A stretch of 64,000 bases of DNA from contig NC_019879.2 in assembly GCF_002234675.1 (NCBI RefSeq), forward strand, positions 11,103,325 to 11,167,324, read 5' to 3'. Made by a program: the position numbers and the translations under genes. This document shows, piece by piece, positions 30,201 to 41,929 of the stretch. The DNA is from Oryzias latipes (taxonomy: Eukaryota; Chordata; Actinopteri; Beloniformes; Adrianichthyidae). Position 1 is the stretch's first letter, and every line of letters starts with the position of its first letter. The notes under the pieces are model-generated. The model was not told the DNA's origin. It made no database searches and saw nothing but the letters and a program-made list of their open reading frames with translations.

Positions 30201-30672
30201 CGGGGCTAATCTCCGCGATTTGACGCCTCTGTTCACATTGATGATTAAAATTATTATTTGACAGTACAGAACAGAAGTTATTTGTTAAAAAACGTTTCTA
30301 TAGTACTTTGAGATGTGAAACAAATGCTTGAGCCTATAAAATGGTGTGTTCTTTCTTTTCAATGTATAATAGAGTATTTAATTGTATCATACTTGAAAAA
30401 AAAAATAGAGGTTTCTACTTCACGGTTTTTGACTATCACGGGCTCTTTCTGGAACGTAACCCCCGCGAAAAACAAGGTTTTACTGTATACCATCTGTCAT
30501 CAAAGACAATGATACTAGTAATGACTTATTAACTGTATTCAGTGCTTTCCTCTAATAAGCAGATCAGTCAGTTAATGCAACTTTCTTTTTTTGTTTCCTA
30601 AAAAACCCGAAATAAATATTCAGACAGAAGACAGACATTTTCTGTCTTTGATCTGAACATAATCTAAAAACG

Positions 30673-30704
<32 letters not shown>

Positions 30705-33700
30705 GGGTTTGACTTCTTGCTTCTTAGTTCCAGGGTTATATTTTGAGTGGGTTTTTTTTGTTTATTTTTCCTTTTAGTTGTTGCTCAAATGCATATTGTT
30801 CTGTGACAAAAATGATTTAATAAACATTATGTAAAATAAAAAAAGCACCACTAGTCAGTAAAAAACTGATTAGGTTCTTGTAGATGGTCTAGTCATTGCA
30901 GGTTCTTAACTCAGAGACATCTTAGAACCATCATCATCCCCTGATTCCATCAGAACACCCCCAACTGTCTATTCATGGATGATAATGCTCCACCACATGG
31001 TACCAGAATTGTCACAACTAAACTTCAGGTGGTCGGAGTGTCTCATATGGTTAGACCAGCAATGACCTCTGACCTGATCCCCATAGGGGACGTCTGGGAT
31101 CAGCTGAAGCAGAGACTTGATGATTGTACCCCACCACCAAATGATATGTAGAACTGCTTTTAGCACTTGTAGAAGAGTGGAACGCCTAAGAACAACATCA
31201 TGAGGCTAGTGAGGAGCAGGAGACGTCGCTGTTAAGCTGTTATTGAGGCAAAAGGTGGAATTAACCGCTATTGACATGGTCAGTTTTGGTCATTTCAGGA
31301 TTTCTTTATTATTGTCTTCATTTTTGGGAGTAAATAAATATCAAACTAAGGAAAATGATGTTTTTTTGTCAGTCATTATTAGTGATATCAAAGAAAACTT
31401 TTTTCCACATTTGACTGTTTTGTCATGACATTACGGCTCACCTGGATTTCCTCTCGCTCCTTCTTGTCAGGTGCAGCTCTGGCAGCTGTAGCGTGTTTCT
31501 CGAAAAGTTTGCGCTCCTTCTGCAACTTCCTGTTTTCCTCCTTCTTGTAGTCGTCAAACCTGGCCAGCTCTGCTGCTTTGGCCTGATCAAAATCCAACCG
31601 CTCCCTCCTGCATTTCAAAATAAGACACACAGGATGTTTGGTGAAGGTTTAACATGGAAACGTTTTCATCGGGTAGAACGTTCTTCTCTGGATGTGGAAC
31701 AGGAAGAAGCTGGTTCACCTGAGCTCCTCCTGCTTTTTCTCGCAGTCTTGTCGGAGTTTGGCGAGTGCGGCGTTCTCCTTCTTAAATCTCTCGATCTCGA
31801 TTTCTAGCTCAACCAGCCTCTCTCTGAGCTGCCTGGACTGGGCCTGCTGGACTGCAGAGACCAAGAGAATCAAACACTAGCTGGAAGGCCTACCAGTGCT
31901 TTTCCTGTTTTAAACAGACTTTCTGTATTCTGTGACAGCGTTCAAATGCTGGTCTAACCTGTGTCATTGCTTTGCTGGCTGGACTCGGACCCCACAGGGG
32001 GAGGGGGTGCAGGTGTGCTCTTGTCTTTAGGCTTCAGCGAGGGGAACAACCTCGTCATGAGTTGAGAGGCAGGTGGAGGGTCAGCCTCTGGGCCGCTGTC
32101 TGACCCTGTAGCTTTGCTCGTTGCCACTTTCCTCATCAGAGGTTTCCCGCCATCGGCTGCAGATCTGAAAGGTAAACTAACTTCCGTAGAGTCACTGGTT
32201 TTCCCGCCTGCGCTGACCTCCAGGTCGTTCCACGCGTCGTCGTCGTCAAAGATGACATCCGGCTGCCGGCTGTCTTTGTCCTCCGTCAGGGTGGAGTCTT
32301 CTGCGTAACTGTGGATGCTGTCGGCCTCCCCGCCGTCTGACGCTGAATCCCTGAAACTGTCCTCCTCCTGATATGATCGTTTGTCATATGGAGGATTAGA
32401 CGGGGGAGGAAAAAGCACGACGTCCTGCTCTCCAAAGTCAGAGCCACCAGCAGATGAGATGTCAGATAGCTCCCGTTGGTCTTCTCTCCCACTGTCCTCG
32501 CCATCATCATCCTCAGCGCTAACCTTGTCGACTGCACGGCTTTTCTTTTCCTCAGAGGCAGCCGAGCCACTTTTACACACAGACACAGCGTCACGCTCAA
32601 CACTACCGCACTTCTGAGGGTCGCCTCTAGGTGGAGACTTGATGGGGGTGGAGGAGAGACGCCTCTGATGGAGCCCATGCGCCGTCTGCAGCTGCCACTT
32701 CTGCTGATCCATCCGGAGAACCTGTGAGAACCAACAGACTTTGAAAAGGTGCAAGGTTAACGTCACTGCAGCTGCAAGAAAAGAGTCGACTCCAAACTGA
32801 CAGAAACCGTCAGACTTTTTTATATCAAGTGGAGGAAATAAGTATTTGATCCTTTGCAGATTTTCTGGCTGTTGCTTGGTAACTGAGCTTTAGCACTCTG
32901 TAGGTTTTCTATAGGACTGAGGTCCAGAACCTGGCTGGACCCCTCCATGACCGTGATATGCCTCTTCTTCAGCCATTCCTTGGCTGTAAGTTTTGGGTCA
33001 TTATCCTGTTGAGAGACTCACCCACCACCCACTCTGAGCCTCTCACTCAGGATTTGACGGGACACGGCTCCATCCATCCTCCCATCCACATGGTACAGGC
33101 AAATACAGGTTAAAAAATTCTTACCTGATGTTCTCACTGTTCAAATGAAATTACCATTAAGATCGTGGATTGTCAATTACTTTTTAATTGGGCTAACCTC
33201 CAAGAGATCAAACACTCATTTCCTCCACTGTTTGAAAGCACCAAACAATCAAAAAGGTAAAGATCGTCTTCATTTTGGTAAGAAACCTCTTTGCAATCTC
33301 TTTGAATCTCCATTTGTTTTAAATCGTTTTGAATCTTTACCTTAGTGACAAAAGAGGAGTTTGATGAAAAGGACAGCTCTTCAGCCGCTTGCTCCAGCAG
33401 CTCAAACTCTCCCAGCTCCATATTTTCCAGTTGCTTGTCGCACTCCCAGCGCCGGAGCTTCTCCTGGAACGACATCTCAAAGGAATCCTGAGGAACTCCA
33501 CCTTCCTTCTCTGTCAGAGGTGTTGCTTCTACTGTGGAACCAGAACTTTTCGATTTCGTTGCATCACCGTCAGCATTTCCTCGCGCCTCCATGGTGCCCA
33601 CCTGTTTGGTTACCGGGTTTGGAGCGCAGCTCCTCTGACCCTGATCTGAAAAACCGACTTTGTTCTTGTTCTCCTCATTTTTGAGTCCAAGAAGAGCGTT

Positions 33701-36700
33701 TTTGTTTCTCCCGCTCTCTGGCTTGGTTTTAAGAACCTCTTCTTTGTTCTGTCTTTGATGAGTTCCTAAAACTTTGGTCCACGCTGGCTTCCCATCTGCT
33801 CTGATCTCCCGAGGGGACGGACAGACTCTCCTCAGCTCGTTTTCTTTGTTGAGGATGGCCGTTTTTCGCTGAACAGGAAGCCGCGGTGAAGAGTTTGAAA
33901 AACCTCTGTGGATGGACGCAGGCGCGGAGTTGCTGCGGGTAATGACTCTGGCTTGGAGTTCGGATTTCTGGTCTGTCCTTGTTTCTGCTTTTTTGGACAA
34001 AGCTTTGGAATTCTTAGTAAATCTTGCAAGTCCTTCTCCTCGTTTCAGAAAGGCTCTTTTGGGTGGAGCTTGATTCTGTTGAGGACATTCAGATTAAACA
34101 ATCATTCTAGCTATTAAAGTTATTTCATTTTGAACGGTATTTTTAATACATTTTACAATATATCAATTCATTTATACAGTCAGTCAGTGATTCTGTAGAT
34201 TGTTCTACTTCTACAGATGAGTTTGATATGAAATGGTCATCATAGAAACACTTCAATCACATCGTTGGGTTTTTAAGGAATTTATTTGTATGATAAATTC
34301 CTTAAAAATATGTATTTAGTAGATAACAAAAGTTCACCTTAGTATTTTTTAATGTAACCCTGGTCTACAATAACAGAGGTCAAACATTTTATCTAGGTCT
34401 TCACCAGGTTTGCACTGTAGCTGCCATTTTGGTCCATTCTTCCATGCAGATCTTCTTAAGAGCTGTGATGTTTGGGGCTGTTTCTGGAACACACGGTCTT
34501 TCAACTCCCTCCACAGATTCTCTGTTGGTTTAGAGACTGGCTAGAACACTCCAGAACCTTGAAATGCTGTTTACACTGCTGTGTCTTCATTGTTCAGATG
34601 ACATGTTTGGGATTGTTGTCCTGCTGGAAAGTTCCACCATGTTTCATCCTAAATGTTCTCACTGATGGAAGGTTTTTAAAATCAAAGATCTCACCATACT
34701 TGTCTCCATTCATCCTTTCCTGAATATGGATCAGCTGTCCTGTCTCCTTTGCAAAAGGAAAAATAAATAAATAAATACAGCCCCAAATCATGATGCTTCT
34801 GCCCCCATGCTTTACAATGGGTATGGTGTTCTTGGGAAGCAACTCACCATTCTTCTGCCTCCTAACATGATAAGTGGCGTTTATACCAAAGAGTTCCATT
34901 TTGGTTTTTTTCTGACTACATGACATTCTCCTAATCCTCCTAATTCTCTTCTGGATCATCCAGATGGTTTCTTGAGAACTTTGGTCTTGCCTGGACATGT
35001 CCTGGTTTAAGCAGGAGAATCTTTGGAGCATCTCTAGATCTTTTGGTGAGACCACGTGAGTTCTTGCATTGAGCACTAGGTGAGATGATCAGTGATCCTG
35101 TGTTTCTTCCATTTTCTAATAATTGCTCCAACCAAGCTGCTTGCTTATTGCAGATTGGATCATCCTAGTCTTGTTCAGGTCTACAATCGTGTCCCTGGTG
35201 CCCTTAGACATCTCTTTGGTCTTGATCATGGTGGAGAGGTTGCAGTCTGACTGTTTAAGGGAGTGGAAAGGTGTCTTTTATACAGATAACCAGTTCAATA
35301 AGGTGAGATTAAAACAGGAAACAAGTGGAGGATAGAAGAGCTTCTCAAAAAAGAATGAACAGATCTGTGAAAAAAAATTCTTGTTTGTGGAGATAAATAT
35401 TTTCTGCACCATAATACAAATAAATTCTTTAAAAATCTAACAATGTAATTTTATTTATTTATTTTTTTGTTTTTTTTTACTTTGTATCGAAAAGATTAAA
35501 TTTATTTCTATAATAAACATTAGAGATCAAACTAATCTGTTTATGTGGGAGAATGTACAGAATCAGTGACTGACTAAAACACTTTCACTTCACTGTATAA
35601 ACGCATCGATAAATTCAGTGCTTCATCGACGACCTCAGACATTTATGTTTTCATAGACTCTCAAAAACATTTCTTACCTGTTGCTGGGCAGATTTGAGCC
35701 TTTGCTCCTCCAGCCTCAACTGCTCGTCTAGCAGCTCCTCAAAGGTCTGTTTCTGACCAACAATGCCTGGTCTTATTGGTCTGGAGAGGAGCCGCACGGA
35801 AAAATGAAGAACAGAAAGAATTCAGTGGTTTGTCACTAAATGCATTTCAAAATAAATGTGGTTTCCATAAGACATTTTAATTTAATCCCAATGACAAAAG
35901 TCAACATCTCATTAAAAAGTATTTCTCTAATTTTAAATCAAATCAACTTTTTAAAGTTTATATCACTCAATATACTCAAATTAAAATGTTATTTGAATGA
36001 GATGATGGCTTGTTGTACAATAAATTTAAAAAAGAAATTGCTTTACCAACATTATTGACTAATTTACCATGTTTATTTTTCTCCTGGCAAGTGTTTTGCC
36101 CAATTACACTGAAAAAAATGCAGCTTTTGAAATTACATTTGAAAAACAAGTCATTCTATTTCAGAGTATTTTACCTTTGACTTTTATTTTACTGTAGCTA
36201 TACTAGAAATGAGACAAATGTGTAGTGATTTAAATGAAATAAGACAGGACTTACCGGTCATTCCAGACCTGATCCCCCTTCCTGTTTCTTCCTTGAGCAG
36301 AAGCTGCATCTTTACACTCCTGATTTGCTTCTTCGACCTCGGGGAAAGCTCGGCCATCGCCACGTCGCCTCCAGTCGTTCTGTTTGGTGTCCCGCATTCC
36401 TGCAGTTAATGTCAAATCAAGAAGTTCACATGAAAGTCACGCTTCAACAAGAAGCAGAGCAGGCGTGTTGGACTCTTCACTGCATTTCCCACCATCCTCC
36501 TGATCTTTCGAAAGCTCCTTCTTTCCATCTGCTATTGAAAGCTGCTGCTCTGGTCTGATGCCGCTGGCAGCCCGAGGAAACTCAGAGCTGTTCACATCCG
36601 GCCTAGAGTGGACCGTTTCTTCATCCCATTCTGGCTCTGATAACTCTGTACTCTCTGGGGGTATAACACAATGACATGGTTTCCCTATGGTTTAATGCTT

Positions 36701-39700
36701 TACCTATTTGAACTGCTTAACTGTGCAGCTCTGCTGTCATTTGGTTTATTCCTTACCCCCTAATAAGCGATGTGGATCATTCCCGATTCCTAGAAGCCTT
36801 TGCTGCTCCTCCTGGAGGCACAGCAGTTCCTCCAGCTGATGAGCCTCCAGCTGCTTCTGCATTTCCTGCTGCCATTTCCTCAACTGCACAAACACACACA
36901 ACACAGAAGTGCCTTTTAATGTCTTCACAATTGAAAGGTGCACGCTCAGATCTGTTCAGCTGCTTCCATCTATAAAGTTTTGTTCAAATGCAAATACATT
37001 CTTTGATGACTGACAGTTATGAGGTTACCTGCAGGGAAGCAGTCTACACTTTGTGATGTTATCACCAAAAAAGACTAAATGGTGGCCGATTTTAGGAGAA
37101 AGAAGATTTTCAGAGGTCGGAAAACTTCTGCTGCACAGTGGAGAGCTATGTGCAACCAAAACAGATCAGTGGAGCATCAGCTCTCAACATCAACGTGTTC
37201 ACCATTGACAGTGACAGTAAATGGTCTGAATCAATGTTTCTATGGCAACTACTGTCGCCAATATAGAGCAGGAGTGATTGGCTCCGTTCATCCTCCATTC
37301 ATGTCCACACCCCTCCCACTGAAAGCGGCTTGGAAGAATCTGTCAATCAAACATTTACGGCGGGGGTCAGTGGGCAACACATGCTTTGAGGCGTCTGATC
37401 GGTCAGTTCATAACCTGAATAACTTGTAATAAAGAAAAAATGTCATAAAAAATTAGGATTACAGTGATGAAAGTCAGGCAAGGAAAAAATCCCTGAACTT
37501 TTCTTTGAGCGATATGGCGGGCACAGAGCGAAATTTTGGAAAAATACGTGGTCTTAGATGCATTCTGGTGCATTCTGGCAGCTAGTTATTCACTTCTTTA
37601 TCAAGAAACTAAGACTAATTGGAGCATCATGATTTGTCATTCAAACCCCTAGTTTGACTCTCCATTAAGGACTTGCTGGTCCTAAAAAAGAATTTGGAAA
37701 ATTGCTCAAAGTAACACAATCCTACAATCTACGCTTTTCCTTAAAGCTGCAAAACATACAATTGCTAAAATATAGTAACATCAAAGCCCCAAATGGCAAA
37801 AAGAACACCAGTAACTATGATATTCTATGAAAATACCTCAGTTATTTATACATTATTTCTGCTTTAGAAATGACTGATGTACAACATCCACTTGCACTGT
37901 TTTCTCAAACTATAACTACATCAAAATATGGGATCTGCTTTAAACTATAATTCTATAACATAATACATCAATTCTTTAACACCAATACTAAGTAATCTGG
38001 GAAATATCAAAACAAACATACAAACTAAACTAAACATTGTAAACATTATTTTTTAAGGGAGTGCGGGTCCAAACCATCAAATACTTATAATTAATGTTAA
38101 CTATACTGAACTAAATCATGGTAATTAGGAAATACAAATAAATTAGATAGAGAAATGTATTCAAAATAAAAACTGAAACTCAAAACTAAAATTGAAATTA
38201 TTTCAAAATGTGGTTTTGAGATTATTTTACACAAAAAAGTATTTGACCTACACTACCTTAAAAATCTTTTTTTTTTTTTCCAGCCAAGACCACTTCAATT
38301 TGTTTTTTATCGTCTTCTCACAACTGAGGTCGTGACCACGCTCAATAATGACGATGCCTGCCATTATTTTAACACAAATTTGATCGCAAACTCTTCAGAT
38401 GTGTTTGTGAAAGTTTAGCGTGGGTCCGCCAGTTTTGGTCTCTAGGGAAGCAAGTCACGCTGACCACGTGGTGCAGACAGAGCCAATCAGACCCGTCGAC
38501 GCATCCGAAAGCAACTAAAACGTCCCGTCATTGGTCAATTAGGCCGGGAAGACGAAAGATGGCCACGACCATAGAGGAAGCGATCTGCGGAGAAATATAG
38601 AAAATAAAGCTAAAATTAGCTGATTTCAGACCATTTTCTAATCCGGAAAGCGATTTGACCGTAGAGATCAGGTCTTTATTTCCCGGAAAGTACGTTCGGT
38701 TTGCTCAAAAACCCGGATTTCCGGGAATTCCCGGAAGACTTTCATCACTGGGATTAGCAAAATGATGTTAAAAAAATCTTGCAGAGGAAAAATGGTTATT
38801 CTGACAAATAGACTGAGTAATAGTGTTTTTGGATTCTTGGAGACAGTGGGTACTTCCTGTTTGGAACGCAAAGGGTGGAGGGGTCACTCTGCCTTGTTCT
38901 CTTTATACAGTCAAGCCAGTAACAGACATAAATCCACTTCCATCCATTCATCTAACTTCAGAACCCATTAAATTCCTTTCAAGGTCACATGGTTTCTGAA
39001 GCCCATCCCAGCTACTGTTGGGAGAAGGTGAGGTACACTCTTGGCAGGTCACCAGCCCATGCAGGACCACACATTGACACATTCACACCTGAGGCACAAT
39101 TTAGAGTCATCAATGAATCTATGGTGTATGTTTTCAGACTGTAGGAGGAAGCTGGAGCGCCTGGACAAAACACACACGTGCACAAGAACATGCAAACTCC
39201 AATCAGAAAGAACCCAGGAGGGATTCAAATGAGGGCAAAAGCGCTAACCACTGCCCCACTGTGCAGCCAGTGACTGTAAAAACAACTGACAGATAAATGG
39301 ATTGAAAAAGCTTTTTTACTGTTACCTAAATACTGTTGCTTTAAGCCCCCCCCCCGTGTTCCCAAATTGGAAGTACCTGCTGGTTTTCAAGAAGCCAAAA
39401 TCCCATAGACTTCTACTGAGAAATAGACAGTTATTACTCAGACATTCTGTTTGTCAGAAAAACTATTCTTGCTCTAATACCTTCTTAACATCTTTCTACT
39501 CCTAATTTTTGTTAGATATTTTTTCTTTATCACATGTAATTCAAGTTGTTTACTGACCAACACAGTCTGTGTTTCCATCACACAAATGATCAACATTCTA
39601 GAAATGTCGGGAAAAACCCAATTTCGTAATCACGCTATTTCCATTAAATCATGATTATGCGAATAAACACAAAACACCTCATGTGATAAGTCGTTCAAAA

Positions 39701-41929
39701 ACACAGTTGTGAACAATACTTTACTGGAGATACACTCAAATTTCTGTTTGTGTATATCTCATTACAATAAATGGAAGACATGAAGGATGTTTGGAGATCG
39801 GATTGATTTCTTTTAAAAGCTCTACAAAAGCATCAGTAATCATGTCTCCATGTCTGGGGTCATAATATCATTTAAAGTCTCCCCTGGTGTTCCACTCCAC
39901 TCGCGCTGCTAAAGCCGCTTTCCGCCGCTACTTCTGTGTCCCACATTAGTTCAGGAGGGGCAAAAGAAAAACAAGAATCAAACTACAGGATCTTTTTAAT
40001 AATTGCTCTGGCTGACTGTTTTTACAGTCTATGTGTGCAGCAATGTACTTGTGAAATAATTGATCAGTAAGTACTGTATTCAGAAAAAGGTTGCCTCAAA
40101 AAAAGGTGAGAAAAAGGCCAAATAATAATTAAACAATAATATATGTTGTTGTCAGATCATAAACATCCAACAAAAAGTAAAACACATAAAAAAAACTACC
40201 ACTACTACTTACTGCTAATGAAACAGTTCTGCAAGCTTCTAAATTGTGTGAATTTATTTGTTTTTACCTTTGTTTAGTACCTTTTATTTAAATCAGATTA
40301 ATCATCTAAAGACATGTTTGCTGTTCCCCTAATCAATTCAATGGTACAGACTCTTCTTTTATGCCCTGGTCTGATTTAATATGCTTTCCCATCCACGTGT
40401 TGTTAATCTTATTTACTGTCCTTACATACTCACCTCTGTTACTATATGGGTTCCCAAGGACTTTCCTAAGAATAAATACCATACATAGCTGTGTAGGTCA
40501 TAGAAGTTGGTTGTGGTGATTATTTTTAAGGGTCACGTCTTTGCTGCATCCAATAATAAGAACTAGAGTTGACTAGGGCTGCACAATCTGAGAAAAACTT
40601 GTAATATTTGTGATCAATATTGCGATGACCATATGACTTATGATTCGTGATCAACTAGCAAAACAAAAAACAACTAATAGATCATTTCCGTTTCACTGCA
40701 AGTTTGATTTAAATAAAAGTCAACATAACTTCAACTATACTCCAAATAACCCTCATCTAAATAGGAGGCAGGCATCTAATATTAAAGGGCTCCATCTGAT
40801 TGGTCAAATATATAATGTGCTCTATATGGTTCATTAAATACTTCAAGCTGCCATGAGATTGGCTTAGCATGTGTGTATAGATTTAAGGTAACCATTTATG
40901 GCACTTTAAGGTGTCTTTTCCAATATGCATACTACACAGACTGATATCACAGTGATGATAAATGTGCAATTTATTGTGCAGGCAGAGTGTTGGTATTTAT
41001 ATGGAATGGCTGGATATTGGAGCTGAATATTTACCCACTATTCAGATTTTTCCAGTGGATTTGTCTTTTTATGCATTGTACTGTAGGTGACATACCACTG
41101 GCCTCTGATGAAAATGGTGTTTTTAACATGCTTTTGTGGCATTTTTCTGATGATGGAGTACATATATGAAAAAATTACGCTTAAAATTGCATTTATGACT
41201 GTTTTCTATTCAAATGTTACGGTTGGGGGTTCCTACAGGGGGTACGAGGGGCTGGAAGCTAGAGGGAGAGACTGTAAACAGAAAGCTCTCAGTAACAGTG
41301 AAGGGAAAGGGGGCGGAGTTGTTTCATGCCAACGGTCCTGCCCACAACTCAGACGTGAATTTCTGATGAACTATTGCTACTCTGCAGAAACTATGTCCTA
41401 AAAACGACACGGGTTTTTTGGTCCTGGCTAAAAACGGCATCTTCGTGATTCAAAGACCACTGGAAATGCTTTGAAAATAGATTAAAAGATGATCGGAGTG
41501 GGACTTAAAGGTATGATGAGAAGTAAAGATATAATAATTTATTAGAAAAGTTCTTACCTGTTCCAGTTTCATCATTATGGGTAAATCTTCGTTTGCCATC
41601 GCATCCAGTTTGTCGAACTGATCCTGTAGGATTGCTGTCGGTACAGACAGTTCGCAGTTCGTCGGCCTATACGTTACATCCCCGCGAACAGGCCGCTCAC
41701 AGCCTTCAGCGCCAATGAGGCTGCTGTCTGTGGAGGCGGACAGAGGGGCGAAGTCAGAGGCGAAGGAGTCCTCCGGCATCTGCGGCGCGGGCCCCTTGGC
41801 AGTGACGTACCGCAGCGATCCGGCCAAATCCGGTGAGGGATGGAGGATGACGCCGGCGCGGGTCCTGCTCGGCGTCCAGCGAGCCAGGATGTCTGGCTCG
41901 GGGAAGCCAAGCCCGGCAGGAGATGTCAT
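21255..41929 (-). CDS. cenpj: Centromere protein J / centrosomal P4.1-associated protein (CPAP), complete
   Basis: Coding exons in transcript order (plus-strand coordinates): 41558-41929, 36757-36883, 36493-36654, 36255-36399, 35678-35780, 33341-34075, 31959-32721, 31719-31851, 31442-31607, 29477-29608, 28951-29076, 28722-28812, 28359-28507, 26778-26867, 26503-26643, 26316-26400, 22135-22255, 21255-21447. They sum to 3834 nt, or 1277 aa plus stop; human CPAP is about 1338 aa. CPAP is the centriole-elongation factor that binds tubulin dimers and STIL. Residues about 275-325 carry the tubulin-binding PN2-3 region ([10 protein letters not shown], then [11 protein letters not shown]). Residues about 800-946 are Glu/Lys/Arg-rich coiled coil. 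Residues about 1080-1270 are the G-box (TCP10) beta-sheet domain, with repeated PDG or PNG turns such as [12 protein letters not shown] and [12 protein letters not shown]. Intron 1 is about 4.7 kb. The donor of the third exon (36493) is a choice among nearby GT sites. Confidence 0.97.
22413..22622. mobile_element. MITE with CCCTTGTGCTATC terminal repeats (copy 1)
   Basis: Ends are CCCTTGTGCTATCTTAG and its imperfect complement TAGGATAGCACAAGGG, about 210 bp long, with an inner repeat around gggtctagatgaccc. A second copy in the opposite orientation is at 56279-56444. The end sequence resembles piggyBac-type fish MITEs, but a TTAA duplication is not visible, so the superfamily is open. Confidence 0.75.
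22668..25929 (-). mobile_element. Degenerate Ty1/copia-type LTR retrotransposon, reverse transcriptase deleted
   Basis: Short related direct repeats at 22668-22747 and about 25830-25929 (ccaccatcatcaacac, gccctttcaca) look like LTR remnants with TG...CA ends on the minus strand. On that strand the order is Gag (25835-25483, [20 protein letters not shown]), protease-like (24963-24781), an HHCC zinc finger ([13 protein letters not shown], about 24600), integrase core (24430-24200, VDQFKRF and [10 protein letters not shown]), integrase tail ([13 protein letters not shown]) and an RNase H-like fragment (about 23380-23210). Integrase before RNase H is the copia order. Little or no reverse transcriptase is left, and many stops and shifts break the frames. 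It lies in a cenpj intron. Confidence 0.75.
22780..22998 (-). repeat. tRNA-derived SINE inside the copia remnant
   Basis: Read on the minus strand, it starts gaccagctcatcggccttg with A-box-like TTGTGGTTAG and a B-box-like GTGGGTTCAAACC, followed by a conserved tail (gcctccctgcttaac). The tRNA-like head is about 22925-22996. It lies between the 3' LTR remnant and the RNase H remnant, so it probably inserted later. Confidence 0.7.
25978..26030. repeat. Fragment of inverted-repeat family A beside the copia end
   Basis: The words gtcctagaaaacgacacagg and ggattttagct match the family A interior. The fragment abuts the right LTR remnant of the copia element. Confidence 0.5.
27290..28163. mobile_element. 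Nonautonomous hAT element (copy 2)
   Basis: The element is 27298-28155, with ends CAGTGTTTTTCAAC / GGTGGAAAAACACTG. Flanks are ctctaaag (27290-27297) and atctaaag (28156-28163), 7 of 8 identical. The interior follows copy 1 (14437-15257) over most of its length, including ccaatcattcttggag and tgatgcattgggttaaagtg. It lies in a cenpj intron. Confidence 0.9.
29173..29465 (-). repeat. Inverted-repeat family A, copy 4 (truncated)
   Basis: It begins TTAAAGACCCACTGCGATGA, the family end, and runs in reverse orientation to about 29465, where it stops just 11 bp before the donor side of cenpj exon 29477-29608. Confidence 0.75.
29709..30487. mobile_element. pogo/Tigger-like nonautonomous element with TA duplication
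   Basis: The element is 29711-30485. Its left end CAGTGATCCCTCGCTATAAC and right end GTTTTACTG, preceded by cgcgaaaaacaag, are typical of Tigger-type repeats. TA flanks both ends (29709-29710, 30486-30487). The 89-codon open frame inside shows no transposase motif. Confidence 0.8.
30673..30701. repeat. Poly(T) tract
   Basis: An uninterrupted run of about 29 T in a cenpj intron. It could be the minus-strand poly(A) of an old retroposon, but no body was recognised. Confidence 0.8.
30950..31240 (+). mobile_element. Tc1-like transposase fragment
   Basis: One frame reads [14 protein letters not shown], followed by [13 protein letters not shown], matching the catalytic part of Tc1 transposases (DNAxPH, then xVWDxL). 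No terminal repeats were found and the fragment is interrupted. Confidence 0.75.
32826..33100 (-). mobile_element. Tc1-like element fragment
   Basis: The words ggaggaaataagtatttgat and gggtcattatcctgttgag are Tc1 terminal and transposase-region sequence read in reverse. It is heavily decayed and lies between cenpj exons 31959-32721 and 33341-34075. Confidence 0.65.
34175..35597 (-). mobile_element. Tc1-like DNA transposon with TA duplication, broken transposase
   Basis: The element is about 34177-35595, from CAGT to ACTG, flanked by TA at 34175-34176 and 35596-35597. The subterminal match agtcagtcagtgattctgta (left) pairs with tacagaatcagtgactgact (right); the left end lacks about 23 bp present at the right. 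The minus strand carries a 160-codon transposase fragment (34594-35076) with [11 protein letters not shown] and FQQDNNPKH, plus further remnants. It fills most of the cenpj intron between exons 33341-34075 and 35678-35780. Confidence 0.9.
37456..38756. mobile_element. 1.29-kb element with CAGTGATGAAAGT inverted ends
   Basis: The element is 37462-38750. Its ends CAGTGATGAAAGTC and GACTTTCATCACTG are perfect inverse complements, flanked by ggatta at 37456-37461 and 38751-38756. The interior is AT-rich, with a GC-richer right third holding cggatttccgggaattcccg. No transposase was seen. CAG...CTG ends suggest a hAT relative, but a 6-bp rather than 8-bp duplication leaves that open. Confidence 0.8.
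38943..39271 (-). repeat. tRNA-derived SINE (family S), copy 1
   Basis: On the minus strand it starts ggctgcacagtggggcagtg, an A-box-like head, and continues through gaatccctcctgg and gtttgcatgttcttgtg to ctgggatgggcttc. This is the widespread fish repeat read as GCTGCACGGTGG on its sense strand. Confidence 0.75.
41096..41510 (-). repeat. Inverted-repeat family A, copy 5 (internally deleted)
   Basis: Reverse orientation, ending gatcggagtgggacttaaa. The block that would encode the family peptide is missing, while both flanking parts remain. Confidence 0.75.

Larger units (their letters stand above)
36884..41557. other. cenpj intron 1, repeat-rich
   Basis: A 4.7-kb intron between the first and second coding exons. 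It contains the element at 37462-38750, a SINE at 38943-39271, a MITE end near 40573 (agggctgcacaatc) and family A copy 5. The rest is AT-rich with no exon signals that I trust. Confidence 0.6.

Noticed and set aside
30673..30701. Poly(T) as a terminator or the end of a processed pseudogene
   Set aside because: There is no adjacent gene-like body or target duplication, and Pol III termination has no meaning without a Pol III gene here.
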